From: Archaeoglobaceae archaeon
GTDB lineage: Archaea; Halobacteriota; Archaeoglobi; Archaeoglobales; Archaeoglobaceae
Assembly: GCA_030153385.1 (NCBI GenBank)
Contig: JASKJN010000005.1
Location: forward strand, 1 to 45,623
Direction: 5' to 3'
Length of the DNA: 45,623 bases
The notes under the pieces are model-generated. The model saw only the letters and a list, made by a program, of their open reading frames with translations. It ran no database searches and was not told where the DNA came from. The position numbers and the translations under genes were made by a program. Of the stretch, positions 18,277 through 27,146 are shown piece by piece (within the stretch, counting starts at the first letter, position 1; the number at the start of each line of letters is the position of its first letter).

Positions 18277-18759
18277 CTAAAGTTTGTAACCGATCTTCCT
18301 GAGAAATTCCTTTCTGGCCTTGATGTCCTCTTCTTTCTCAATTCCCTTCGATTTGAACCCATCGACAACTCCTATTATTCCTCTTCCCTGCTCTGTTTCC
18401 ACAATAACTACTTCTAATGGGTTTGCAGTCGCTGCATGGATCGTGCATACCTCGGGAACCTCCCTGATCTTGCCGAGAACATTGATCGGGTAGGCATTCT
18501 TTAGAAATATGATGAAACTGTGTCCGCATCCAATTTCAAGAGCTTTTTTTGCTGCGAGCTCTCTCAGTTCTGGATCGTTGCCCTCATGTCTTACTAAGCA
18601 AGGCCCAGAAGCTTCGCAAAAGGCAATTCCAAATTTGATCCCGGGAACAGAGTTAACCAGAGCCTCGTATAAGTCTTCAACGGTCTTTATGAAGTGCGCG
18701 GTGCCAAGAATGACATTGCAATCTTTCGGAACCTCAACCTTCACAATTTCGAACTTCAT
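18277..18759 (-). CDS. Adenosine-specific kinase family protein (PF04008 type)
   Basis: 160 residues matching the compact archaeal family named after a Pyrobaculum adenosine-binding protein: [47 protein letters not shown] and [18 protein letters not shown]. The kinase name rests on structural inference for the family and should be held loosely. ATG 18759 is set by a full GAGGTGAT ribosome site five bases upstream. It follows the Usp-like gene by 10 bp and is the third gene of the DUF22 operon. Confidence 0.82.
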   Translation of the reverse strand: MKFEIVKVEVPKDCNVILGTAHFIKTVEDLYEALVNSVPGIKFGIAFCEASGPCLVRHEGNDPELRELAAKKALEIGCGHSFIIFLKNAYPINVLGKIREVPEVCTIHAATANPLEVVIVETEQGRGIIGVVDGFKSKGIEKEEDIKARKEFLRKIGYKL

Positions 18760-18769
18760 CCAAATCACC

Positions 18770-19483
18770 TCAAACGACGAGGACCGAAACTTCAGTATTC
18801 TCCAAGACCGCTTCGATCACACCTTTTCCAACACTTTTGCTCAGAATTATGATGTCCGCATCGAACTCTTTTGCAATTCTCTTCACCTCTTCAGAAATGC
18901 TTCCGATCAAAACCACTTTGTTTGCATTCAATTCTTTCGAGAGTTCCTCAACCTCCTTTCTGATTCTCTCTTCCGCTTCTCTCATTCTTTTTGCATACGT
19001 TTCGGGAGGCAGCATTGGCTTCACGATACCGACGATCAGGATCTCCTTTCCCTTTTTTAGCCATTCCTTTATGCTTTCAGTTTTTGCCCCGTCTGTGTGG
19101 ACGTAAAGCAGACGATCGAATAAAATTTTGCCCCTATAAAACAGAATTGCAGATTTTGATTCCAGTAGCCTATCAGTTATGGGCATGTATCTTCCTGCTA
19201 TAACTAGATCGGGTTTTTGGGCTTCAAGAACTCGGTCGATCTCCTTTTCATAGTCCTCAAAAACAACACTCATTCCCACAACGTCGTAATTTTTTTCCAG
19301 TTTCTCTATCAATTCCTCAGCCCTTTTTATTATCGGCATCTTGCTCAAGGCTAAATTCAGCATTTCTCCCTTTTCTGAAACGGTTATGCTACTCTTCGCA
19401 CCTTTTGCAAAGATAACATAAACTTCCTTGATATCAAGACCCTCAAGATCGAGTTCTTTATTCGTAAAGATGACCCCCCTCAT
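18770..19483 (-). CDS. Universal-stress-protein-like nucleotide-binding protein
   Basis: 237 residues that look like two Usp/HUP-type alpha-beta segments. The first half ends in [18 protein letters not shown]. The second starts at [14 protein letters not shown] and ends in [29 protein letters not shown], the usual Usp terminus. A strict ATP-binding GxxG motif is only partly kept, so nucleotide binding is uncertain. ATG 19483 overlaps the DUF22 stop by 4 bp (ATGA), so the genes are translationally coupled. Confidence 0.7.
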   Translation of the reverse strand: MRGVIFTNKELDLEGLDIKEVYVIFAKGAKSSITVSEKGEMLNLALSKMPIIKRAEELIEKLEKNYDVVGMSVVFEDYEKEIDRVLEAQKPDLVIAGRYMPITDRLLESKSAILFYRGKILFDRLLYVHTDGAKTESIKEWLKKGKEILIVGIVKPMLPPETYAKRMREAEERIRKEVEELSKELNANKVVLIGSISEEVKRIAKEFDADIIILSKSVGKGVIEAVLENTEVSVLVV

Positions 19484-20772
19484 TCCGATCCCTCCCCAAG
19501 AGCTCTCTTCATCTCCTCTACCCACTCACTAAGCCACTTGCTCAGCACTTCATATGGCTCGATCTCCACATTGTACACGTTGATCACACCAAGAAGCTGT
19601 CCTTTCTTGACCTCCCCGTCGAATACAGGCATAAAGAGCACTTTTCTTATAGTCTTCGGGCTTTCAACCTTCGCAGGTTCTTTCTCCACGAGATCAATGA
19701 CCGTTCCATAGGCATGTCTCATTATGTAGAGCGGATAAACGATCGTGTTTTCCTCCAACCTTACAGGCTTTATTTCTATTTCAGCGACTTCGCCCCTCTT
19801 TAAAGAAAGATCCTCATTTGAAACAAGCGGTTCCCAGCGAGAAATCGGTTTTCGTCTGTATGCAAATGGTTTTAAGAGCATACCGTTTCTGAAAATCCTT
19901 CCGGACTTCTCATATACAAATCTCGCAAATTTCTCCTCCTTTGGCCCCATCTTTGGCTCAAATTTTCCGATTGATGTGTAGTAAACATTCAAGACACCCA
20001 GCAGATCTCCTTTCTCGATTTTTCCGGTTTTAGTTGCTAAGAAGATTGCCTCAGTGAGTAGCTTTTCCTCTTCAACCTTCGAAGGCTTACACTGCACAAC
20101 TTCTATTGTACTTCCAAATGCATTTCTCATTATATGCAGAGGTGTGACAACGGTGTTTGGTTGCAGATGAATCTCTCTGATCTTGATCCTCCTAACTTCG
20201 CCCCTCTTAACTTCTATATTTTCCGCAGAAACAATTGGCTCCCATTCTCCAATGTAACTCTTGAAATATCCAAAAAATCTTGTCTTTATCTTTTTTCTCT
20301 TTAACTCTCCGTTCTCTCTGTAGACAAGATTGGCGCTGACCATATCTTCCCTGAGCTTGATATCTGATGGAGAGAAGCCGAATATTCTGTCGATCATTCC
20401 CGTTTTTACGAAGAAGATCTTTAAAACCCCGATTATATCTCCCTTTTCGACGATACCATCTTCGACAGGCAGGAACACAGCGTGAGTTATCTTTTTCTCA
20501 TGCTCAACGCGTGAAATACCCTTCTCGATAACGTCTATTGTTGTTCCAAGTGCATGTCTCATGATCGACAGAGGTGCGAGAATCGTGTTTTCGGGAACCT
20601 CAACGTCTCTGATTTTTATTATTGCAGGCAAACCACTTTTAACTTGCACGTCATTTTCCGCAATTAACACTTTCCATTGAACAAATGGCGCAATTCTATA
20701 CCTTACACTCTCCTTTTTAACCTTTAATCTGCCGATCTCTTTTCCAATCTCTTTCCAGTAAACGACCTCCAT
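19480..20772 (-). CDS. Protein with three tandem DUF22 domains
   Basis: 430 residues made of three repeats of about 100-130 residues. Each runs W-x-P/V-L/V near its start, then an NT-I/V-x-x-PLxIMRxAxGxxI core (PLSIMRHALGTTI, PLHIMRNAFGSTI, PLYIMRHAYGTVI), then an EKGDxxGVLxVY-like end. DUF22 is restricted largely to Archaeoglobus and methanogens and has no known function. I chose ATG 20772 (MEVVYWKEI) over the in-frame upstream extension, which reads through the promoter. It is first gene of the operon with the Usp-like and adenosine-kinase-family genes. Confidence 0.82.
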   Translation of the reverse strand: MEVVYWKEIGKEIGRLKVKKESVRYRIAPFVQWKVLIAENDVQVKSGLPAIIKIRDVEVPENTILAPLSIMRHALGTTIDVIEKGISRVEHEKKITHAVFLPVEDGIVEKGDIIGVLKIFFVKTGMIDRIFGFSPSDIKLREDMVSANLVYRENGELKRKKIKTRFFGYFKSYIGEWEPIVSAENIEVKRGEVRRIKIREIHLQPNTVVTPLHIMRNAFGSTIEVVQCKPSKVEEEKLLTEAIFLATKTGKIEKGDLLGVLNVYYTSIGKFEPKMGPKEEKFARFVYEKSGRIFRNGMLLKPFAYRRKPISRWEPLVSNEDLSLKRGEVAEIEIKPVRLEENTIVYPLYIMRHAYGTVIDLVEKEPAKVESPKTIRKVLFMPVFDGEVKKGQLLGVINVYNVEIEPYEVLSKWLSEWVEEMKRALGEGSE

Positions 20773-20780
20773 GATGGCGT

Positions 20781-20804
20781 TTATATATGAATTATGTTTA
20801 AAAA
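20781..20804 (-). promoter_or_regulatory. AT-rich promoter of the DUF22 operon
   Basis: Two TATA-like boxes on the minus strand: TTTTTAAAC at 20796-20804, about 28 bp before ATG 20772, and ATATATAA at 20781-20788, only about 13 bp away. The distal one has the better spacing. Confidence 0.45.
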
Positions 20805-20851
20805 TTTTCTGATTTTCAAACACCCTTATGAAGTCCACTCTTTATTTGAAG

Positions 20852-21676
20852 TCATCTCATCTTTGAGATCTTTCCCGCAATGAATTCAAAAATCAGCTTT
20901 GCAGAGAGAGTTTGAGTCACCTTATTATCATCGGGGACAACCTCGACTACATCGAGAGCGATAATCCTATCTGAGATCTCTGAAAAAAGCTCTAAGAGGA
21001 TATAAGGGTGTATACCGAATGGTTCGGGGGTAGAAACCCCGGGGGCGAAGCTTGGATCGAAGACATCCATATCGATGGAGAGATAGATCCTTTCGTATTC
21101 CTCGATTAGTCTTTCGATGTCTTTACAGCTCTTCAGATCCCAAGAGAACACGTATTTTATTCCATTTTTCTCTGCAAAAACTCTCTCTTCCCTGCAACCA
21201 CTCCTAACGCCAGCTATGACGACATCAAAACCCTGCTCGAAGATTCTCCTTGTCGTGCATGCATGATTGAACTTATTTCCATCGAACTCATCTCGCAAAT
21301 CAAAGTGCGCATCGAAAACCAAAAAACAGCATTTCTTAAACTTTTTAGTCGCTAAACAGCTTATGCTATGCTCTCCACCCATCGCAATTGGAAGTCCCGA
21401 GATCCCGTTCAGGAATTCCTCGACCCTTTTCCCGATCTCTTCAAAACTTCCATCGCAATTCACGTTTCCAGCATCGCATACCTTTGCAAGAGAGAGGTCA
21501 AAAGAAAAAAACTGTGAATAAGACTCAAGGTTCCAGCTTGCCTCCCTTATTGCATTCGGAGCAAACCTCGAGCCAGGTTTAAAGGATTGAGTTGCATCGT
21601 ATGGAATTCCATATATCACGAATTCTGCATCCTTAACATCTGAGTTTGAGATTGAGAAATAGTTGTCTATGTGCAT
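20852..21676 (-). CDS. speB: Agmatinase/arginase family ureohydrolase
   Basis: 274 residues. All metal-site motifs of the binuclear manganese ureohydrolases are visible: GGEHS, VFDAHFDLRDE and SIDMDVFDPSFAPGVSTPEP. Archaeal members mostly act as agmatinase or on aminopropylagmatine in polyamine synthesis; the exact substrate cannot be read. The start coincides with the aIF5A stop (1-bp overlap), which makes sense because the hypusine of aIF5A is built from spermidine. Confidence 0.88.
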   Translation of the reverse strand: MHIDNYFSISNSDVKDAEFVIYGIPYDATQSFKPGSRFAPNAIREASWNLESYSQFFSFDLSLAKVCDAGNVNCDGSFEEIGKRVEEFLNGISGLPIAMGGEHSISCLATKKFKKCCFLVFDAHFDLRDEFDGNKFNHACTTRRIFEQGFDVVIAGVRSGCREERVFAEKNGIKYVFSWDLKSCKDIERLIEEYERIYLSIDMDVFDPSFAPGVSTPEPFGIHPYILLELFSEISDRIIALDVVEVVPDDNKVTQTLSAKLIFEFIAGKISKMR

Positions 21677-22062
21677 CAGGCCATCCTTTCGATTTTCCTC
21701 TTCCCAAGGGATTCTATATAAATAACTTCTTTTCCAGGTTCGACTTTGTCCTTGAGATCCTCTGGGATTGGAAGCTCAAAGGTTTCAAAAGTGCTTAGAT
21801 CCATGAGCTGGGCGTTATCCCTTGCAACGCTTAGCACCTGTGCTCTTTTTCTCTCGACCATCGGTATGTAGATCTTTGCGGTAACTGGCTCCACTATGCT
21901 TCTTTTTTGCGAGTCAAAGATGCCTATGGCATCTATTCTAGCCTTTGCCGCTCCATGTTTTCCCGGTTTGCTTACAGAAATGCTTATGATTTCGCATGGC
22001 TCATCATCGATTACAATGTACCCTCCTTCCCTAAGCTGTCTGACTTCTGCCTGTTCTTTCAT
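21676..22062 (-). CDS. eif5A: Translation initiation factor aIF5A
   Basis: 128 residues. The hypusine loop [19 protein letters not shown] carries the lysine expected to be modified (KPGKHG). An N-terminal SH3-like barrel and a C-terminal OB fold complete the family length. It promotes peptide-bond formation at difficult sequences. ATG 22062 ([13 protein letters not shown]) is preferred to a TTG at 22074. Transcribed with speB. Confidence 0.96.
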   Translation of the reverse strand: MKEQAEVRQLREGGYIVIDDEPCEIISISVSKPGKHGAAKARIDAIGIFDSQKRSIVEPVTAKIYIPMVERKRAQVLSVARDNAQLMDLSTFETFELPIPEDLKDKVEPGKEVIYIESLGKRKIERMA

Positions 22063-22104
22063 AATGAAAAGCAAATTTAAGTGACGATTTAAAGCTTTTG
22101 CTAA

Positions 22105-23037
22105 TCAAACCCTGATTACACTTCTTGCGGATCTGTATAGGCGATGCATTACCGCTTCACCGATCCCCTTTTCCTCTATTCCTTCGACGAGGATCACTCT
22201 TGCACCCATCTTCTCCGCTTTTCTCAGGGCATCGAAGATGTTCATAGCATAGCTCTCCACGCTCTCTCCAACTTCTATGACTCTTCCCCCATAAACGTCT
22301 TTTTTTGCTATTACGACGGCATTCTTTTCTTTCTCAAGAAATTTTCTTATCACCTCATCAACCTTCTCTCCAACAAAAACGTAAACGTCTGCGAAAATCT
22401 CATACTGGCCAAAGATATCTTCAGATGGGACCAAATCGACAAAGTTCCTCAAAATATCTGTGCTAACAGCTCCCGGTCTGATTAGTCTGGCTGGAGAGAC
22501 AGTAACGTCTAAAATCGTTGATTCGATTCCAATACCGCATTCCCCAACGATCACCGCATCCAAGCTGTCTCCGAAGTCTTCAAGCACGTGCTCATATTTC
22601 GTAGGGCTTGGTCTTCCAGAAATGTTCGCTGATGGAATCACTATTGGTCTTCCAAGCTCTGTGGATAGTTTCAGCGGTATTTCGTGAGCGGGCATCCTGA
22701 TTGCGACCTTTTCAGAGCCTGCGGTGACAATGGGTGGTATCTTTTTATTCTTCATGATAAGCGTTAGAGGCCCTGGGAAGAATTCCCTGATCAGCTTTTC
22801 AGCGATCTCGTTTACTTCTGCGATCTCGTATATCTCCTCGATCTTGCCTACGCCAACGATCAGGGGTTTATTTTTTGGTCTTCTCTTGAGCTCGTAAAGT
22901 CTTTCAACAGCCTCTTCATTAAATGCATCACAGCATAAGCCGTAAACGGTTTCGGTGGGTAATGCTACAAGACCGCCTCTTCTAAGAATCTCCACAGCTC
23001 TTCGAAGATCACTTTCCACGGGATAGAGAAGTTCCAT
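22105..23037 (-). CDS. Threonylcarbamoyl-AMP synthase (Sua5/YrdC)
   Basis: 310 residues: a YrdC domain (PTETVYGLCCDA, KRRPKNKPLIV, FFPGPLTLIMK, IPSANISGRPSPT) followed by a linker and the smaller Sua5 C-terminal domain (residues about 215-310), the usual archaeal Sua5 layout. It makes threonylcarbamoyl-AMP for t6A37 in ANN-decoding tRNAs, one of which, tRNA-Thr, lies later in this window. Divergent from the RPA operon. Confidence 0.94.
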   Translation of the reverse strand: MELLYPVESDLRRAVEILRRGGLVALPTETVYGLCCDAFNEEAVERLYELKRRPKNKPLIVGVGKIEEIYEIAEVNEIAEKLIREFFPGPLTLIMKNKKIPPIVTAGSEKVAIRMPAHEIPLKLSTELGRPIVIPSANISGRPSPTKYEHVLEDFGDSLDAVIVGECGIGIESTILDVTVSPARLIRPGAVSTDILRNFVDLVPSEDIFGQYEIFADVYVFVGEKVDEVIRKFLEKEKNAVVIAKKDVYGGRVIEVGESVESYAMNIFDALRKAEKMGARVILVEGIEEKGIGEAVMHRLYRSARSVIRV

Positions 23038-23111
23038 AAGAAAAATCGGTTCTTCTACTTTTAAATCTTCCCTAACAAAAGCTTTTTTACTCTGATCGAG
23101 TATTTAACCCC

Positions 23112-24035
23112 ATGGCTGAAAATAGATTCCAAGCGATTGTTGAAGAGATATACGAAAGGTTTAAAAGTTATGGTGTCTCGAGAAAAGAAATTGAGAACAG
23201 ATTGAAGCTCCTTCTGTATGAATTCAAGGTTCCGGAAGAGGAAGCGAGGAGAACAATAATTAATGGACTCAGAAAAAACTACAACATCGTTAAGGGCGAC
23301 TTAAAGCCATCAATTACCAAGATCTCCGAAATAGAGCCCAATACATGGGTCAGCCTGAAGGCCAAGGTTGTTCAGTTATGGGAGCCGAACAGTCCAGCAA
23401 TAGCTCAGACTGGCCTGATAGGCGACGAAACAGGGATTACGAGATTCGTTGTATGGGCTAAAGCAAACAAGAAGAGATTGGAAGAGGGAAAGTGCTATCT
23501 GTTCGAGAGGGTTGTTGTAGACGAATTCATGGGGCTTAAGAGCGTAAAGGTGACGAGTGCGAGCGAAGTGAAGGAAATCGATGAGCCTATTGAAGTAAAG
23601 GATGAGAATGCAGAGGTTGAAGTGGTTGGAGCATTGGTTTCGATCCAGCAGAACAGCGGTCTTATTCAAGTCTGCAAGCTATGTGGAAGAGTTGTTAAGG
23701 CGGGAGTTTGCGTAGAGCATGGAAAAGTCGAGGCAAACGAAGTTTTGCGCCTTAAGAGTGTCCTCGACGATGGCGAGAGGACATACGACCTCATTTTGGA
23801 TGAGAAAATAATTAATTCTCTTACTGGAATAGGACTTAGAGAGGCGAGAAAGCTGGCTGAAGAACACTTAGACAGGGGGGTCGTTCTTTTGGAGCTAAAA
23901 AAGAGACTCTTGGGTAAGTATCTTAGAGTAAAAGGTGAGCTCAGGTTTAGGACCTTAAATGCGAAATCTGCAGAGTTCTACAAGCCAAGAATAATTGAAG
24001 AGGTTGAAAAAGTTCTCGAGGAGGCGGGAGCATGA
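23112..24035 (+). CDS. rpa: Replication protein A, zinc-finger OB-fold subunit
   Basis: 307 residues: an N-terminal helical region (1-60), an OB fold (WVSLKAKVVQLWEP...GDETGITRFVVWA), and a zinc finger C-x2-C-x8-C-x2-H (CKLCGRVVKAGVCVEHG near residue 196) within or next to a second OB fold. It binds single-stranded DNA in replication and repair. It overlaps the next gene by 4 bp (ATGA), the archaeal RPA-associated protein. It is shorter than the multi-OB RPAs of some euryarchaea, so it probably acts as an oligomer. Confidence 0.9.
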   Translation: MAENRFQAIVEEIYERFKSYGVSRKEIENRLKLLLYEFKVPEEEARRTIINGLRKNYNIVKGDLKPSITKISEIEPNTWVSLKAKVVQLWEPNSPAIAQTGLIGDETGITRFVVWAKANKKRLEEGKCYLFERVVVDEFMGLKSVKVTSASEVKEIDEPIEVKDENAEVEVVGALVSIQQNSGLIQVCKLCGRVVKAGVCVEHGKVEANEVLRLKSVLDDGERTYDLILDEKIINSLTGIGLREARKLAEEHLDRGVVLLELKKRLLGKYLRVKGELRFRTLNAKSAEFYKPRIIEEVEKVLEEAGA

Positions 24036-24709
24036 TCAGAACTGCAAGAAGAGAAGTTGCAAAGAGAGTTTTTTCGAAAGAGTTCAACGCATCAAAATTC
24101 AAGATCGGGGGAGAGGGAGAGAAGGAAGCTGTTTACGTGCTAACTCCGCTTGGCCTCAGATGCAACAGACTCTTCATTGTCGGGGTCCTGCTTGAGAAAG
24201 AGGAGGTGAAACCAGACTCTGACATGTGGCGAATCCGAATTTCTGACCCAACGGGAGCCTTTCTCGGGTTTGTGAGCAAGTTTCAGCCAGAAGCCCTTGA
24301 ATCATTAGCGGATCTAAACCCCCCGGAGATCGTAGCGGTTACGGCAAAGGCAAAGCTTCTTGAAAGGGATGACAGAGTTATCCCTTTGATAAGGCCAGAA
24401 ACCATAAACGTTTCGGACTTCGAAACAAGGGATTACTGGGTACTGGAGACCGCAAAGGCAACGCTTAAGAGAATAAAGGCGATCGAGAGGGGAGAAGAGA
24501 AGCTGGCAATTGAGAAATACAATCCCAATCTCGAGGAATTCCGAATGACTGCCATTCAGGCTCTAATGAAGCTGAAGGAAGAGCAATCTATCTTGGAAAA
24601 GGAGGAAAAAACAAAAGAAGAGGAAAAAGATGAAGAAGAAGAGAAAGATTTGGGTTTTGAACTTGATGAAGAAATCGTCGATTTAAGCGACTTTGAAATC
24701 GGAGACTGA
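24032..24709 (+). CDS. RPA-associated OB-fold protein
   Basis: 225 residues. Starts REVAKRVFSKEF, then an OB-fold region (LTPLGLRCNRLFIVGVLLEKEEV...WRIRISDPTGAFLGFV), a helical part and a strongly acidic, Lys/Glu-rich tail (about residues 180-225), as in the RPA-associated family that is encoded directly after archaeal RPA. It presumably stabilises or modulates RPA on single-stranded DNA. Its last 27 bp overlap the convergent DUF1152 gene. Confidence 0.85.
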   Translation: MIRTARREVAKRVFSKEFNASKFKIGGEGEKEAVYVLTPLGLRCNRLFIVGVLLEKEEVKPDSDMWRIRISDPTGAFLGFVSKFQPEALESLADLNPPEIVAVTAKAKLLERDDRVIPLIRPETINVSDFETRDYWVLETAKATLKRIKAIERGEEKLAIEKYNPNLEEFRMTAIQALMKLKEEQSILEKEEKTKEEEKDEEEEKDLGFELDEEIVDLSDFEIGD

Positions 24710-25609
24710 TCTCTCATAGTCAAGCTCTGTTGTGATCCCGTTTTTATTTAAAATTCTATTCGCCTCCTCTATTCCTTCGCAGTCTTTTATCAGTTTTGCG
24801 GTTTCGTTAATCTCAAGCACATTCCTTGCTCTGAAGTAAAAGACCAAAGCGGAGATCGGAGTTATCAGCACAGTTCTTCCCTTCCTTATCTTTTTTAACC
24901 CAAATTCACCGCGGTATGCCATTACTGGTATTTTACTTGCCTCTGTAACCACCTGTTCGCATAACAATTGCATCTCCCTGCAGTCTTCCGAGGAAACAGA
25001 AGAACAACCAAGAAATCCACCCTTCTTGAAAAGTTCTGCGATGTTTAGCATAAGCTCTTCAAACTTAAGCTCCCCATCGCTACCCAATCCAGTAATAGAA
25101 ACTATCCCATCCAACTCGCTGAGAACAGCGACGCTGACAGCATCCGCGAGTGGACTTCGAACGCCAGACTCGTAGCCAATCGCGATAGCGTCTCCTCCCG
25201 CATCAACTCCGATCGTTAGCCCGATCTTATTCTCTTCTATGAACTCTTCAAGCCCTTCCGCGAGCCTTTTAGTCCCCTTGGTTATGTCAAGGGCAAAAAC
25301 TTCGCCGAAATACTTTGCAGATCTTGCGAGATTTGGCTTTACTCCATATTTCGTTCGAGTATTCTCATTCAGCAGGCCTATTACATCGTTGAACTTCCTG
25401 AAATTTTCAAGCTCCTCCAGCGCTCTTGGACCGGGCTTCGGATCCACGATCAGCCGATCCCAGAGAACTCCGCCAAAGAGAACGTCAAAATCAAAAAGCC
25501 TGAGGAAATTTGCTACTGGGATCGTGCTTATAATATCCCCTCCTCCCCCCATTCCGAAAACAAAAGCCCTCTTCTGCCTGCAACTTTTCAGAATTTTGAT
25601 TATCTCCAT
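24683..25609 (-). CDS. DUF1152 family protein
   Basis: 308 residues. The N-terminal GMGGGGDIISTIPVANFL looks like a phosphate- or nucleotide-binding loop and is the DUF1152 hallmark. Further family-like segments are DPKPGPRALEEL, IGVDAGGDAIAIG and SITGLGSDGELK. Function unknown. The tail overlaps the RPA-associated gene on the other strand. Confidence 0.78.
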   Translation of the reverse strand: MEIIKILKSCRQKRAFVFGMGGGGDIISTIPVANFLRLFDFDVLFGGVLWDRLIVDPKPGPRALEELENFRKFNDVIGLLNENTRTKYGVKPNLARSAKYFGEVFALDITKGTKRLAEGLEEFIEENKIGLTIGVDAGGDAIAIGYESGVRSPLADAVSVAVLSELDGIVSITGLGSDGELKFEELMLNIAELFKKGGFLGCSSVSSEDCREMQLLCEQVVTEASKIPVMAYRGEFGLKKIRKGRTVLITPISALVFYFRARNVLEINETAKLIKDCEGIEEANRILNKNGITTELDYERSVSDFKVA

Positions 25610-25716
25610 ATTATGTCAACTGATCCCTCGCATATTTCTTTTACGCTCTTTGGACAAAGGATGCTCGTGTGAAAACTGAGAAAAGTTTATAATCAAAGAT
25701 CCATAAAATCTTAAGC

Positions 25717-26811
25717 ATGAGGTTTATTGGCCTCTTAATAGTTGTAATGATGCTGATTGGCATTGCACTCCTTCTTGGTTGTTCCCAGCCCCAGGAAAGG
25801 GTTGAGATAAAAACCGACTGGGCCAAAAACTTTAACACAAGTCTTCACTACACAAGGCAGGGCAAAATAACCTTTTATTCCGCAGAGCATGGAGGAATAG
25901 AGCTGATAACGCAGAAGCCCATAGATGATTTCGGTTGCGTAAAATGCCATGCGAGCACAAAAGCCAACGGAGAACCAATTTCCACCGAAACATACACTCC
26001 AGACTGCTATGACTGCCATGTAACTCCCGGGGATAAAGTGGATGATTCGAGATGCTTGGAGTGCCATTCAAGGCAGAGAACAGAAATAGCTGTTTTGAAT
26101 TTAACTGACGTGCACAAAGGTATGGGCTGTATGGATTGTCATAGCAAAGAAGATGTTATGGGCGATGGAAAGCACTATCCAACATTGCTGAAGAGAGAAA
26201 CGATGGTTAAATGCACAGACTGTCATGAATACAATGGAAGTGCGGTTCACGATCTCCACGGGAAGGTTTACTGCACCTCCTGTCATCAGACAACTGTAAT
26301 TACATGTTACAACTGCCACCTTGAAAGTGCTGAAGAGCATCAAAAGAGGGCTTTTAGACCAATAGCGGGTTTTGAGATCCTCGTTAACTTCAACGGGAAG
26401 GTATATCCCGCCAACTTCATGACTGCAGTCTACCACAACAGAACTTTCGTAACAATTCAGCCCTTCTACTCTCACTCGATAAGCGAGAAGGCAAAGAGTT
26501 GCGACGATTGTCATGGAAACGAGAATGTGAAGAAATACCTTGAAACGGGCAAGATTGTGATGACGACCTGGAATGAAAGTTCAAAAAGTCTTCAGTCTAT
26601 AAAAGGAGTTGTTCCCCTTCCAGAAGACTGGAAGAAAGCTCTTAAATTTGACTATATAACATACATTGGAGATCCATCAAACCCCGTTAAGCCAGAACCA
26701 TATAACTGGACATATATAGGCAGTGAATCGGAAGTAATGCAGATCTGCTGTGCTGAACCGCTTAATGAAGAGCAAATTCAAAAGCTTGCAACGGAATACG
26801 GAAAAAGATAA
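25717..26811 (+). CDS. Octahaem c-type cytochrome, predicted lipoprotein
   Basis: 364 residues. A hydrophobic signal segment ends in the lipobox LLLGC (Cys near residue 21), so the protein is probably anchored outside the cell membrane. Eight CxxCH motifs follow: CVKCH, CYDCH, CLECH, CMDCH, CTDCH, CTSCH, CYNCH and CDDCH, seven of them between residues 70 and 205 and the last near 265. Additional His residues (HDLHG, EEHQ, HSHS) could be distal ligands. The last 90 residues have no haem site. It is likely an electron carrier in respiration or extracellular electron transfer. No maturation genes are adjacent. A TTTATAAT box lies about 27 bp before the ATG. Confidence 0.92.
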   Translation: MRFIGLLIVVMMLIGIALLLGCSQPQERVEIKTDWAKNFNTSLHYTRQGKITFYSAEHGGIELITQKPIDDFGCVKCHASTKANGEPISTETYTPDCYDCHVTPGDKVDDSRCLECHSRQRTEIAVLNLTDVHKGMGCMDCHSKEDVMGDGKHYPTLLKRETMVKCTDCHEYNGSAVHDLHGKVYCTSCHQTTVITCYNCHLESAEEHQKRAFRPIAGFEILVNFNGKVYPANFMTAVYHNRTFVTIQPFYSHSISEKAKSCDDCHGNENVKKYLETGKIVMTTWNESSKSLQSIKGVVPLPEDWKKALKFDYITYIGDPSNPVKPEPYNWTYIGSESEVMQICCAEPLNEEQIQKLATEYGKR

Positions 26812-26813
26812 TT

Positions 26814-27104
26814 TTAAAACTTTAAATAACCTTTTCTTTCAAGCCATTCGGCTTGTGGATTCGTGTAACGCCATACTATGTCCGCTCTGTCCTTCTGAAA
26901 TGGCCAGGGGACAACTATAACAACATCTCCTTCCTTAATCCAGATTTTCTTTCTCATCCTTCCCGGAATTCTTCCGAGTCTCTCCACTCCATCTTCACAT
27001 CTAACCTTGATATGTCCAGCACCAAGCATCGAAGAGACGATTCCAAACATCTCCCCTTTCCTCTTGTCTGGAAGTTTAACTCTTATTACTTCCTCATCAC
27101 TCAG
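26814..27104 (-). CDS. eif1A: Translation initiation factor aIF1A with apparent CTG start
   Basis: 96 residues if translation begins at CTG 27104: [22 protein letters not shown], which restores the conserved aIF1A N-terminus. The OB fold ([31 protein letters not shown]) and C-terminal [15 protein letters not shown] are complete. The first in-frame ATG (27050) would delete the basic N-terminal strand shared by homologues. Between CTG and the in-frame TGA at 27123-27125 there is no ATG, GTG or TTG. A GAGGGGGTG ribosome site sits five bases before the CTG. The factor binds the ribosomal A site and helps select start codons. A sequencing error is the main alternative. Confidence 0.85.
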   Translation of the reverse strand: MSDEEVIRVKLPDKRKGEMFGIVSSMLGAGHIKVRCEDGVERLGRIPGRMRKKIWIKEGDVVIVVPWPFQKDRADIVWRYTNPQAEWLERKGYLKF

Positions 27105-27109
27105 AGCGA

Positions 27110-27118
27110 CACCCCCTC
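27110..27118 (-). promoter_or_regulatory. Shine-Dalgarno site placing the aIF1A start at CTG
   Basis: GAGGGGGTG on the minus strand, ending five bases before CTG 27104. A TATA-like CTATTTAAG at 27138-27146 lies further upstream, so the mRNA would have a short leader of about 12 bases containing this site. Confidence 0.6.
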
Positions 27119-27146
27119 GATCTCAACGGCGAAATGGCTTAAATAG

